This document shows positions 1-6,126 of a DNA stretch of 11,437 bases, piece after piece. The notes beneath the pieces are model-generated. The model had not been told where the DNA came from. It ran no database searches and was given only the letters and a program-made list of their open reading frames with translations. The first letter of the stretch is position 1. The number at the start of each line of letters is the position of its first letter. The position numbers and the translations under genes were made by a program. The stretch comes from Thermococcus sp. (GTDB lineage: Archaea > Methanobacteriota_B > Thermococci > Thermococcales > Thermococcaceae). The DNA lies in the NCBI RefSeq assembly GCF_027066465.1, contig NZ_JAMONU010000093.1:1-11437 (forward strand), in the 5' to 3' direction.

Positions 1-78
1 GGCTGAGAGCGCTCCTCCTTCAGGGTGAATGAACTGAAACAAGGGCTCTATCTCCCAGCTTTCTTTGAGTAAACTGAA
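1..78. other. Left-edge segment, no assignable gene
   Basis: This stretch lies downstream of the minus-strand exported-protein gene. No terminator-like T-tract is visible on either strand. On the plus strand a short frame reads LRALLLQGE and stops at bases 30-32, so it could be the 3' end of a convergent gene. On the minus strand the frame of the exported protein stays open after its stop codon to the window edge. A minus-strand ATG at 82-80 overlaps that stop but opens only 20 codons. None of these can be chosen without the flanking sequence. Confidence 0.3.
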
Positions 79-759
79 TCATCCAACAGTAACCCACACG
101 CTGTCTTCAGAAGTTCCCACGACTCCCTCCGTCCAGCACCTTACGGGCACGTAGACCGGGGGAGACAGGAGGTAGCTTCCGCCGACAATAAACTTGGGAA
201 CCCTCAGGTAGCCGGTAACAATCACGCTGGAGTTCTTCTCTATGGTTATGGTGTCTCGGTCGAACCTGAAGAAAACCCACATCGGAAGGTTGTATCCAAG
301 GGGACGCTTAAACTCCTTAATCTCCGGCGGAACCTCCTTTTCATTTACGTAGCCAGCAGGGGCAAACGTGAAGTCTCCAATCCCTTGAAACTTGCCGAGG
401 ACAAGTACAATTCTCTCCGGCGTCTTTGAGCCTCCAAGGTAAGTTATCTTAACCTCCACGGGCACCTCTTGTCCTGGTCTTAGGGCCAACTTTTTCTCTG
501 AGGGCTTGAGTATTGAAACCTCAACGGCCCCGTAACCGCTCTTGACCAGTTGCCTCACCCCGTCAAAAGTTATTGCCCCGAGAGTGCCATTTTCGGGCCC
601 GTACTGGTAGACACCGGTCAGAATTGTCTGAGCTGTGTGGCTGGACTGAGTCTTATTGCTGACTGTGTGAAGGATTATGGTGGGCGTTGATGTAAAGTAG
701 GACAGTACGAGAAGGATAAACACGAGTCCGAGGAGCGCAAGGAGTCTGCCTTTTCTCAC
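79..759 (-). CDS. Membrane-anchored exported protein, unknown function
   Basis: This encodes 226 residues and I do not recognise the family. The N-terminus has two basic residues followed by a strongly hydrophobic stretch (about residues 6-22), which looks like an uncleaved signal anchor or signal peptide. The rest should therefore lie outside the membrane. A Ser/Thr/Asn-rich linker (about 31-45) follows. The remaining ~180 residues are rich in Val, Pro, Gly and aromatics in alternating patterns, suggesting beta-sandwich (Ig-like) structure, with several Asn-X-Ser/Thr sites. The start is GTG at 759-757, chosen because AGGTGG lies about six bases upstream; an out-of-frame ATG two bases away hits a stop at once. 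A TATA box at 795-801 fits a leader of about 14 bases. Substrate or partner is unknown; a surface or envelope role is only inferred. Confidence 0.75.
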   Translation of the reverse strand: MRKGRLLALLGLVFILLVLSYFTSTPTIILHTVSNKTQSSHTAQTILTGVYQYGPENGTLGAITFDGVRQLVKSGYGAVEVSILKPSEKKLALRPGQEVPVEVKITYLGGSKTPERIVLVLGKFQGIGDFTFAPAGYVNEKEVPPEIKEFKRPLGYNLPMWVFFRFDRDTITIEKNSSVIVTGYLRVPKFIVGGSYLLSPPVYVPVRCWTEGVVGTSEDSVWVTVG

Positions 760-776
760 ATCATACCACCTAACTG

Positions 777-801
777 GAGTATTTACTCTAACGATTTATA
801 A
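777..801 (-). promoter_or_regulatory. Promoter of exported-protein gene, with short inverted repeat
   Basis: On the minus strand TTATAAA (801-795) lies about 39 bases from the GTG start, giving a predicted transcript start near 773. Between them is a perfect short inverted repeat, GAGTA-TT-TACTC (777-788). It sits where a repressor would block polymerase, but a 5-bp arm can occur by chance. Confidence 0.55.
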
Positions 802-832
802 CATTAACCCCAGAAGTAGGGGGAGCAAGAAC

Positions 833-855
833 ACAAAAGGTTAAAATGCAAACAA
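833..855 (-). terminator. T-rich putative terminator after pelota
   Basis: Just past the pelota stop, the minus strand reads TTGTTTGCATTTT and then CCTTTTGTG. These are clustered T-runs without a strong hairpin, the form expected of intrinsic archaeal terminators. The runs are short, so termination may be partial. Confidence 0.4.
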
Positions 856-1929
856 TCACTTCACCCTGAACCTCAGCAACGCCGCGAGGCCGCCAAGGGC
901 CTTCAGCTTTTCTCCCCCTTCGTGCTCAGAGCTGACGATGACCACTTCGCCCCGTGAATACCTTACGGCGTCCATGAGCTCCTCGACCTTCTCCCTGTGT
1001 CCGCTCTTCAAAAGCTCGTCGAGAACCAAAAGCGTCTCAACGGCCCCGTAGTTCACAGCTTCCTCCACCTCCCTGAGGCCGTAGGTGGCTAACCCAGTGT
1101 TCCTCGCGATGTTCTCAAGGACCTTCTCAACGAGCTGGACTTCCTTGGCAACCCTGTTCTCATGGTAGACCCTGTCAACGGTTCCGCGCTTGATGACCTC
1201 GTAGATGCCCGTCCTTCCGGTTACGCTGGTGTCTTCGATGACGACCTTCTTCGCCAGCTCGGGGTAGTTTTCACGCAGGAACTTGTGGAAGTCCTCCTTG
1301 ACGAAGCCCGGACCCGCTACAATCGCCTTCTCAATCTTCTCCCTCTCCATGAGCTCGGCCATAGTCTTAGCCAAGTCGTGGAAAAAGCGCTTCTCCTCGC
1401 TTTCGCGGTCGGTGTTGTAGCGCTTCCCGCCGAGGTTCCGCCTTATGCTCGCCACCATCTCGACGCCGTACTCGCGGACGAGCGCTATATCGGCTTCTCC
1501 CTCGTCTATCACCACAATCATGACCTTGGCCCTCTTCGAGGCCTCAATCGCCTCCTTAAGGCGCTCTATGTGGTGCTCCTTCCAGCGGGGCTTCTGGATT
1601 GTTACGACCGTTCCTTCCTCAATCGTTATCGTGTGGTACTTGCCGAGGGGGACATCTTCTCTGCTCGCGTAGACTATCGGCCCGGTAACGCGGACCTGGT
1701 TCGCGAACTTGTGAAAGTTTATCTTCTCGGCTTTAACCCCGAGGTAGACCGGAATGACCTCGACCTTCTCGGCCCTCAGCGAGTCCGTTCTCTGGGCCTG
1801 CTTTCTAAGGGTCTTCGCGTAAACTATATCCCCGGGGTCTATGACGTGGTAGAGGTGCCAAAGGTCGTCCAGCGTTTCGGCCTTTACCTTCACTATGCCC
1901 TCCTTGGGCTTCTCTTCGAGTATCTGCAC
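856..1929 (-). CDS. pelA: Pelota (aPelota/Dom34), mRNA surveillance and ribosome rescue factor
   Basis: This protein of 357 residues has the usual archaeal pelota length. Pelota is an eRF1 paralogue that enters the A site of stalled ribosomes, delivered by the EF-1alpha GTPase in archaea, and splits them together with ABCE1. Visible features are the N-terminal Sm-like domain (about 1-130, with HVIDPGDIVYAKTLRK at 28-43), the central domain (about 135-262, with AGPGF at 205-209 and DTSVTGRTGIYEV at 233-245), and the C-terminal domain (about 265-355, with GLREVEEAVNYGAVETLLVLD at 284-304 and SSEHEGGEKLKALGG at 333-347). The GGQ peptide-release motif of eRF1 is absent, as expected for pelota. 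The start is GTG at 1929-1927 with GGGGTGA just upstream. The gene has its own TATA box, 40 bases after the CinA-like gene. Confidence 0.96.
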   Translation of the reverse strand: MQILEEKPKEGIVKVKAETLDDLWHLYHVIDPGDIVYAKTLRKQAQRTDSLRAEKVEVIPVYLGVKAEKINFHKFANQVRVTGPIVYASREDVPLGKYHTITIEEGTVVTIQKPRWKEHHIERLKEAIEASKRAKVMIVVIDEGEADIALVREYGVEMVASIRRNLGGKRYNTDRESEEKRFFHDLAKTMAELMEREKIEKAIVAGPGFVKEDFHKFLRENYPELAKKVVIEDTSVTGRTGIYEVIKRGTVDRVYHENRVAKEVQLVEKVLENIARNTGLATYGLREVEEAVNYGAVETLLVLDELLKSGHREKVEELMDAVRYSRGEVVIVSSEHEGGEKLKALGGLAALLRFRVK

Positions 1930-1961
1930 CCTCTCACCCCTAACGAACTTGGAGGGAAGGA

Positions 1962-1967
1962 TTTAAA
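1962..1967 (-). promoter_or_regulatory. TATA box of pelota
   Basis: TTTAAA on the minus strand is centred about 36 bases before the GTG start of pelota, between the pelota start and the CinA-like stop codon. This spacing predicts a leader of about ten bases that carries the ribosome binding site. Pelota may also be read from the upstream CinA-like gene. Confidence 0.55.
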
Positions 1968-1969
1968 GG

Positions 1970-2728
1970 TTACCAGCCCTCAGCAAAGCGGATTCCCTTC
2001 GACTCCATGAAGGCCTTCGCGCGCTCTATCTCCTCCTCGCTTTCACCGAAGAGGATTATTCCGATGTACTTCCCGAAGCCCTTCGGCGAGGAGTGAATTC
2101 TAACCTTGAAGCGCTCCAGCGTCTCGTTGAGTATCGGCGCGAGCTTGCTCTCGTCCGTTATCTCCGCCAGTAGCTTTCTCTGAACGAACTTCTTCTTTCC
2201 GAGCCTCGGGAGGACTTCCTTCTCGAGCATCGCCTTCATCTCGCGCGGCATTCCGGGGAGGACGAATATCTTAACTCCCTCGTGCTCGATGTAAGCCCCC
2301 GGCGCGGCACCCTCCGTGTTCTCCAGCGGTTCCGCTCCCTCCGGCAGGTAGGCCATCTTTTTTCTCGCCTCGTTTAACTCGGGGTCGTCTATGAGGCCCT
2401 TCTCGTAAAGCTCGCGGTAAAACGCTCTAATCCTCTCAAGGCACTCCTCGCAGAGGACGAGCTTCCTGTTGAGGGCCTCCGCAACCGCTAGCATAGTAAC
2501 GTCGTCGTGGGTCGGTCCGAGACCGCCGGAGATAACGAGAACCTCGGGTTTTCTATCGAGGATTTCTCTGAGGACGGTCTTTATCTCCTCCACGTCGTCT
2601 CCTACGGTCGTCTTCCTCCGCACCCAGTAGCCCCTCTCGGTGAGCTTCTTCGCGATGAATGCCGCGTTGCTGTCAACGGTGTTCCCGGTGAGGAGCTCGT
2701 CGCCTACCGTTAGTATCTCCGCGAACAT
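1970..2728 (-). CDS. CinA/MoaB-like molybdopterin-binding-domain protein
   Basis: This encodes 252 residues of the MoCF_biosynth (MoaB/Mog) fold, as in the N-terminal part of CinA. Numbered from the chosen start, TVGDELLTG (7-15), SGGLGPTHDD (67-76), LENTEGAAPG (135-144) and LPGMPREM (157-164) match the conserved CinA blocks. There is no C-terminal amidohydrolase domain like that in bacterial CinA. Bacterial full-length relatives act in pyridine nucleotide recycling; the stand-alone archaeal form is uncharacterised as far as I know, so a nucleotide or pterin ligand is inference. The ATG at 2728-2726 was chosen because GGTGGT lies just before it and family members begin MxAEI. A GTG three codons upstream would overlap the ribosome binding site. 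Its promoter TATA box is at 2761-2766, and GAPDH is divergent. Confidence 0.88.
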   Translation of the reverse strand: MFAEILTVGDELLTGNTVDSNAAFIAKKLTERGYWVRRKTTVGDDVEEIKTVLREILDRKPEVLVISGGLGPTHDDVTMLAVAEALNRKLVLCEECLERIRAFYRELYEKGLIDDPELNEARKKMAYLPEGAEPLENTEGAAPGAYIEHEGVKIFVLPGMPREMKAMLEKEVLPRLGKKKFVQRKLLAEITDESKLAPILNETLERFKVRIHSSPKGFGKYIGIILFGESEEEIERAKAFMESKGIRFAEGW

Positions 2729-2760
2729 TCCCACCACCGGAGAATTTTCAACTCAAGGGC

Positions 2761-2766
2761 TTATAA
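2761..2766 (-). promoter_or_regulatory. TATA box of CinA-like gene
   Basis: TTATAA on the minus strand is centred about 36 bases before the ATG at 2728, predicting a leader of about 11 bases that contains GGTGGT. The spacing supports the ATG over the upstream GTG. Confidence 0.6.
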
Positions 2767-2821
2767 CGCCAGCGGAGGGATTTTGCAGGAGAATGTCAAA
2801 ACGGCCACTCCTCGAAGTGCT

Positions 2822-2838
2822 TTTCACCATGAGTGAAA
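2822..2838 (+). promoter_or_regulatory. Candidate glycolytic-regulator (TGM-like) site upstream of GAPDH
   Basis: TTTCAC-CATGA-GTGAAA is a perfect 6-bp inverted repeat with a 5-base spacer. As I recall it, the Thermococcales glycolytic motif bound by Tgr/TrmBL1 is TATCAC-N5-GTGATA. This site has the same CAC-N5-GTG core and spacing, with one symmetric mismatch in each arm. It lies immediately upstream of the BRE/TATA region of GAPDH, the position linked to activation of gluconeogenic genes. Binding is inferred, not shown. Confidence 0.55.
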
Positions 2839-2839
2839 G

Positions 2840-2853
2840 CAACGCTTAAGTAT
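2840..2853 (+). promoter_or_regulatory. BRE/TATA promoter of GAPDH
   Basis: CAACGC followed by TTAAGTAT (2846-2853) is centred about 35 bases before the ATG at 2884. This predicts a transcript start near 2873 and a short leader holding GGTGGT. The element is somewhat degenerate as a TATA box, which suits a promoter helped by an activator. Confidence 0.55.
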
Positions 2854-2883
2854 TTTATCGCTGTAAAACTCCCGGTGGTTGCC

Positions 2884-3891
2884 ATGGCCAGGGTTAAGGT
2901 CGGAATCAACGGCTACGGCACGATAGGAAAGCGCGTCGCCTACGCCGTAACCAAACAGGACGATATGAAGCTCATCGGCGTAACCAAGACCAAGCCCGAC
3001 TTCGAGGCCTATCTCGCCAGGGAGAGGGGCATCCCGGTTTATGCGGCAAGCGAGGAGTTCCTGCCGAGGTTTGAGAAGGCCGGCTTCGAGGTTGCCGGAA
3101 CGCTGAGCGACCTCCTCAGCGAGGTTGAGGTAATCGTTGACGCAACTCCCGGGGGAATGGGGGCGAAGAACAAGGCCCTCTACGAGAGGGCAGGAGTTAA
3201 AGCAGTCTTCCAGGGCGGTGAGAAGGCGGACGTTGCCGAGGTTTCCTTCGTGGCCCAGGCCAACTACGAGAAGGCCTTGGGAAAGGACTACGTCCGCGTC
3301 GTCTCCTGCAACACCACTGGCTTAACCAGAACGCTGAGCGCGATTCAGGAGTACATAGACTACGTTTACGCGGTTATGATTAGAAGGGCGGCCGACCCCA
3401 ACGACACGAAGCGCGGTCCCATAAACGCCATAACACCAAGCGTTACCGTTCCTTCCCACCACGGGCCGGACGTCCAGACTGTTATATCGATTAACATTGA
3501 GACGAGCGCCTTCGTCGTCCCGACTACTCTTATGCACGTCCACAGCGTAATGGTCGAGCTGAAGAAGCCGGTCGAGGCGAAGGACATAGTTGATATCTTC
3601 GAGAACACCACGCGCGTTCTGCTCTTCGAGAAGGAGAAGGGCTTCGACAGCACCGCCCAGCTCATAGAGTTTGCCCGCGACCTGCACCGCGAGTGGAACA
3701 ACCTCTACGAGATAGCCGTCTGGAAGGAGAGCATCAGCGTCCGCGGGAACAGGCTGTTCTACATCCAGGCGGTTCACCAGGAGAGCGACGTAGTGCCTGA
3801 AAACATAGATGCGATAAGGGCCATGTTCGAGCTCGCAGACAAGTGGGAGAGCATAAGAAAGACGAACAGAAGTTTGGGGATTTTGAAGTGA
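2884..3891 (+). CDS. gap: Archaeal phosphorylating glyceraldehyde-3-phosphate dehydrogenase
   Basis: This encodes 335 residues, the usual archaeal GAPDH length. It interconverts glyceraldehyde 3-phosphate and 1,3-bisphosphoglycerate with NAD(P) in the cytoplasm. In Thermococcales the enzyme works mainly in gluconeogenesis, since glycolysis uses ferredoxin-linked GAPOR. The Rossmann motif GINGYGTIGKRVA is at residues 7-19. The catalytic cysteine is Cys142 in VVSCNTTGLTR, and the conserved VPSHHGPDVQ block is at 189-198. The start is the ATG at 2884, preceded by GGTGGT at a short spacing. The frame is open further upstream to an ATG at 2833, but that start would lie before the TATA box and lacks a binding site. 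A TGM-like inverted repeat sits upstream, and a T-tract terminator follows at once. The gene converges on the ATPase gene with 43 bases between the stop codons. Confidence 0.96.
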   Translation: MARVKVGINGYGTIGKRVAYAVTKQDDMKLIGVTKTKPDFEAYLARERGIPVYAASEEFLPRFEKAGFEVAGTLSDLLSEVEVIVDATPGGMGAKNKALYERAGVKAVFQGGEKADVAEVSFVAQANYEKALGKDYVRVVSCNTTGLTRTLSAIQEYIDYVYAVMIRRAADPNDTKRGPINAITPSVTVPSHHGPDVQTVISINIETSAFVVPTTLMHVHSVMVELKKPVEAKDIVDIFENTTRVLLFEKEKGFDSTAQLIEFARDLHREWNNLYEIAVWKESISVRGNRLFYIQAVHQESDVVPENIDAIRAMFELADKWESIRKTNRSLGILK

Positions 3892-3910
3892 TTAGAGCTT
3901 ATCGAAGGGG

Positions 3911-3926
3911 CTTTTTCTCTTTTTTC
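3911..3926 (+). terminator. T-tract terminator of GAPDH
   Basis: CTTTTTCTCTTTTTTC follows the GAPDH stop by about 20 bases with no obvious hairpin, a typical archaeal intrinsic terminator. The opposite strand is A-rich here and gives no terminator for the converging ATPase gene. Confidence 0.65.
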
Positions 3927-3934
3927 TGTGATTC

Positions 3935-5302
3935 TCAGCGGATGGTATTTTCAAAGTCCTCCAAGTCCCAGACGAGCCAGCCTCCTTCTCTCATTCCTTC
4001 TTTTCCTTCAGCCCGCTTTGCCACGAGGCCATAAAACGATTCCCAGTCATCAAGTCCTACAAGCTCTGCCTTTCTTTTCAAATCTCTCAAAATTCCTCTC
4101 GTTTCCCGCTCACTCAGCTCCTTCCACTTCACCTCGACGAAGAGCGCCTTCTTCTCCCGCTCGTTCAAGGCAACGAGGTCAATCTCCTCCCCCTTCCGCC
4201 ACCATCTGCCGATTCTTGTAAACCTGAAAGGTAGCTTCCCGGCTTTGTTCAGCTCGACGAGAAACTCTTTGGCGAGTTCCTCAAACCGTATGGAGTAGGC
4301 CCTCTGGAGGTTCTCGAAAACGCTTTCGAAATCGGCCAGACCGAGCTCTATGGCGGTTCTGTTCGGGTAAACCAGCGAGAACCATGTAAGCAGAAACGGG
4401 TCGTTTATCCGGTAAATGCCCCTCTTTTCCTTTCCTACCACTGGAACTTCTCTCCTCACAAAGCCCAGCCGAATCAGGGTTTCGAGATAGGGGTATATCC
4501 TCCTCCCTTCGATGCCGAGGCTGTTTGCTATCTCCGTCGGTCTGTGTTTTCCAGCCGCTATTGTCGCGAGAATCGAAAAGTAAACCTTTAACTCCCTCAA
4601 CTCTCCTGCAAGGACTATGTAAGGCTCGTCATAGAAATAGCCGAGGGGGGAGAGAAACTCCTCTTCCACAAGCTCCTCAATGCTCCGTTTCCTCGATGCT
4701 ATGGCAAGGTAAGCCGGAACGCCCCCAAGAAGGAGGTAGGCCCTGAGTCCGTAATCCCAGTCACCAAAGAACTCAACGGAGTGCCTGAAATTCAACGGTT
4801 TCAGCATGAAACCGGCGGTTCTTCTGCCGTAGAGGGGGGAAGAATAGCTTAAAACCTCATCTCGCATCATTCCAAGGAGCGAGCCGGAGAGAACAAGCAT
4901 TACTGGTTTCCGCGAGAGCTCGTGGTCCCACGCCCTCTGGAGGGCGCTCAGGATTTCTCTGTCAGATTTAACGGCGTACGTAAATTCATCAAGGATTACC
5001 GCCGTTCGCCCGCTTATCTTGGAGGCTAGATACTTGAAGAGTGGAAACCAATCCAAGAAACTTAGAAACAGCTCGTCCCCGAAAAATTCTGCGAGTTCCT
5101 TTCTGAGGGCTTCTATCTGTCCCTCTTTAGTGCCCTCAGTAAACGTATGGAAGAATACCCTCTTCCCCTTTGCAAACTCACTCAGAAGCCTTGTTTTTCC
5201 AACTCTCCTTCTGCCGTACACCACGATAAAGGACGGTGTGTTCTCCCATTCCCTCTCCAGCAGGTCCAATTCGTCTTTTCTGTCAATGAATTTACCAATC
5301 AT
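3935..5302 (-). CDS. Archaeal AAA+ ATPase with C-terminal DUF234 (PD-(D/E)XK-like) domain
   Basis: This 455-residue protein belongs to the archaeal ATPase family (COG1672 type). Walker A is GRRRVGKT (30-37), Walker B is AVILDEF (101-107), and a sensor-like LVLSGS lies at 136-141. A winged-helix region spans about 240-300 (PTEIANSLGIEGRRIYPYLE). The C-terminal DUF234 part (about 335-430) has a nuclease-like pattern, EEIDLVAL then LFVEVKWK, with Asp375, Glu390 and Lys392. This suggests ATP-driven action on nucleic acid, but the function is unknown. Such genes are multicopy and patchily distributed in Thermococcales and may be mobile or defence-related. The start is ATG at 5302-5300. No ribosome binding site precedes it, and the TATA box is only about 26 bases away, so the mRNA is probably leaderless. 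Its DNA looks less GC-rich than its neighbours by eye. It has no visible terminator. Confidence 0.9.
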   Translation of the reverse strand: MIGKFIDRKDELDLLEREWENTPSFIVVYGRRRVGKTRLLSEFAKGKRVFFHTFTEGTKEGQIEALRKELAEFFGDELFLSFLDWFPLFKYLASKISGRTAVILDEFTYAVKSDREILSALQRAWDHELSRKPVMLVLSGSLLGMMRDEVLSYSSPLYGRRTAGFMLKPLNFRHSVEFFGDWDYGLRAYLLLGGVPAYLAIASRKRSIEELVEEEFLSPLGYFYDEPYIVLAGELRELKVYFSILATIAAGKHRPTEIANSLGIEGRRIYPYLETLIRLGFVRREVPVVGKEKRGIYRINDPFLLTWFSLVYPNRTAIELGLADFESVFENLQRAYSIRFEELAKEFLVELNKAGKLPFRFTRIGRWWRKGEEIDLVALNEREKKALFVEVKWKELSERETRGILRDLKRKAELVGLDDWESFYGLVAKRAEGKEGMREGGWLVWDLEDFENTIR

Positions 5303-5326
5303 GATTAGTACTAATCGTGATTAGTA
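5297..5326. promoter_or_regulatory. Nested palindromic operator at the ATPase start codon
   Basis: Three copies of GATTAGTA occur in alternating orientation at 5303-5310 (plus), 5309-5316 (minus) and 5319-5326 (plus). They form a perfect 14-bp palindrome GATTAGTACTAATC (5303-5316) and a perfect 8-2-8 dyad TACTAATC-GT-GATTAGTA (5309-5326). A further palindrome AATCATGATT (5297-5306) covers the start codon. The nest fills the space between the ATPase TATA box and its start, and covers the stop codon of the DUF167 gene. A dimeric repressor or autoregulator is the natural reading. Confidence 0.65.
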
Positions 5327-5626
5327 TTTAAGACTTCCGGTTGAGTTCAACCTTTTCTTTACCTCCTCCGCACTCAACCTGACCAGCAAATCCTTCTCCC
5401 TGCTTGTCTCCCCGCGAATCAGCTCGACTTCGGCTCCTAAAACTTTCGAGAGGAACTTGACGAGTTCCCTGTTCGCCTTTCCTCCAACGGGCGGCGCCTT
5501 CACCCTGACCTTCAATCTTCCGCGCCACTCGTCGATTCCCTCAATCTCGTTTTGTTTAGCCTTCGGCTGGACGTAAACGAGAAGGAGCGTCCCGTCTTTA
5601 GTCTCCTTCAAGAACTCCGCGCTCAT
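5321..5626 (-). CDS. DUF167 (UPF0235/YggU-like) small protein
   Basis: This encodes 101 residues of the DUF167/UPF0235 family, whose function is not established. Family marks are VQPKAK (19-24), VRVKAPPVGGKANRELVKFL (40-59) and GETSREK (72-78). The protein is basic and small, so nucleic acid binding is possible but unproven. The start is the ATG at 5626-5624, which shares an ATGA with the stop of the DUF402 gene and has GGGGAGGG about six bases upstream. A GTG eight codons earlier is in frame but lies deeper in the DUF402 gene and is less likely. The tight overlap implies translational coupling in the glyS operon. Its 3' end contains the ATPase TATA box and part of the palindromic operator. 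Confidence 0.9.
   Translation of the reverse strand: MSAEFLKETKDGTLLLVYVQPKAKQNEIEGIDEWRGRLKVRVKAPPVGGKANRELVKFLSKVLGAEVELIRGETSREKDLLVRLSAEEVKKRLNSTGSLKY
5325..5331 (-). promoter_or_regulatory. TATA box of ATPase gene (leaderless promoter)
   Basis: TTAAATA on the minus strand follows a purine-containing CGGAAGTC that could be a BRE. Its centre is about 26 bases before the A of the ATPase ATG, so transcription should begin at or next to the start codon. The element lies within the last codons of the DUF167 gene. Confidence 0.6.
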
Positions 5627-6126
5627 CTCGAACCCTCCCCGTACTTCCACACGATTTCGGGTGGGAACTCACCGTGCTCGACCTTTTCAAGTATCTCCCT
5701 CACGACGGAGTAGGCAAAATCGAAGGTTTCCCTATCAATCAAACCATAGTTGAGGGCCATCTCAAGCTCGTCCTCGTCGAGGAGGAAAGCTTCCCCGTCC
5801 GGGAAGATAAATATGTCGAGGAGGAGGTCGAGCATCTCCAAGGTGTTCCCATCGCGCTTTGTGTAGGCGAGAACATCAACGTAGAGCCCCTTGAAGTTGC
5901 CCCGCTCATCGTAGACCTTTAAGATGTCGTAGTTCTTTCCAACGAAGGCGAAGTAGAGCATGGTGTAGCCGTTTCTGATGACCTCGACGCCGTTCACCCT
6001 CAGCGGGGCGAGCATCCCCTCGAACTTAGCTTTGGCGACGATTACGTCTCCCAAATCTGCCACAACTTCGTCGTACCGCTCCAGAACCCGGTTCGGAATC
6101 CGCCGGTAGATTAGGTGGATTTTCAT
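5623..6126 (-). CDS. DUF402 domain protein
   Basis: This encodes 167 residues, and the DUF402 fold covers most of the protein. The diagnostic pattern is a Tyr-x-Asp (YVD, 82-84), then LDLLLDIFIFPDG (99-111) and LLDEDELEMAL (115-125), giving a set of acidic residues (Asp84, Asp100, Asp104, Asp117) suited to metal binding. Characterised DUF402 relatives include bacterial nucleoside tri/diphosphate phosphatases, and the domain also forms the C-terminal part of the archaeal RNA-binding protein FAU-1. The FAU-1 N-terminal S1-like part is missing here, so a metal-dependent phosphatase or RNA-linked role is only inferred. The start is ATG at 6126, overlapping the hydrolase stop by ATGA, and its own stop overlaps the DUF167 start in the same way. 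It is therefore the middle of a translationally coupled trio. Confidence 0.85.
   Translation of the reverse strand: MKIHLIYRRIPNRVLERYDEVVADLGDVIVAKAKFEGMLAPLRVNGVEVIRNGYTMLYFAFVGKNYDILKVYDERGNFKGLYVDVLAYTKRDGNTLEMLDLLLDIFIFPDGEAFLLDEDELEMALNYGLIDRETFDFAYSVVREILEKVEHGEFPPEIVWKYGEGSR

Noticed and set aside
20..78. Repeated CTGAA and the GTTTCAG-like sequence at the left edge, as a CRISPR or C/D RNA remnant
   Set aside because: There is no repeated unit of CRISPR length or spacing, and no C box. Short matches only.
1162..2010. Long plus-strand open frame (282 codons) antisense to pelota
   Set aside because: The opposite strand encodes an unmistakable full-length pelota. This frame has no family motif, TATA box or ribosome binding site, and is explained by GC-rich codon bias.
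2833..2883. Upstream ATG extending GAPDH by 17 residues
   Set aside because: It lies before the TATA box, has no ribosome binding site, and the extension does not fit the GAPDH N-terminus.
3322..3777. Minus-strand open frame antisense to GAPDH
   Set aside because: It is the mirror of a clear GAPDH gene and has no recognisable domain or start signals.
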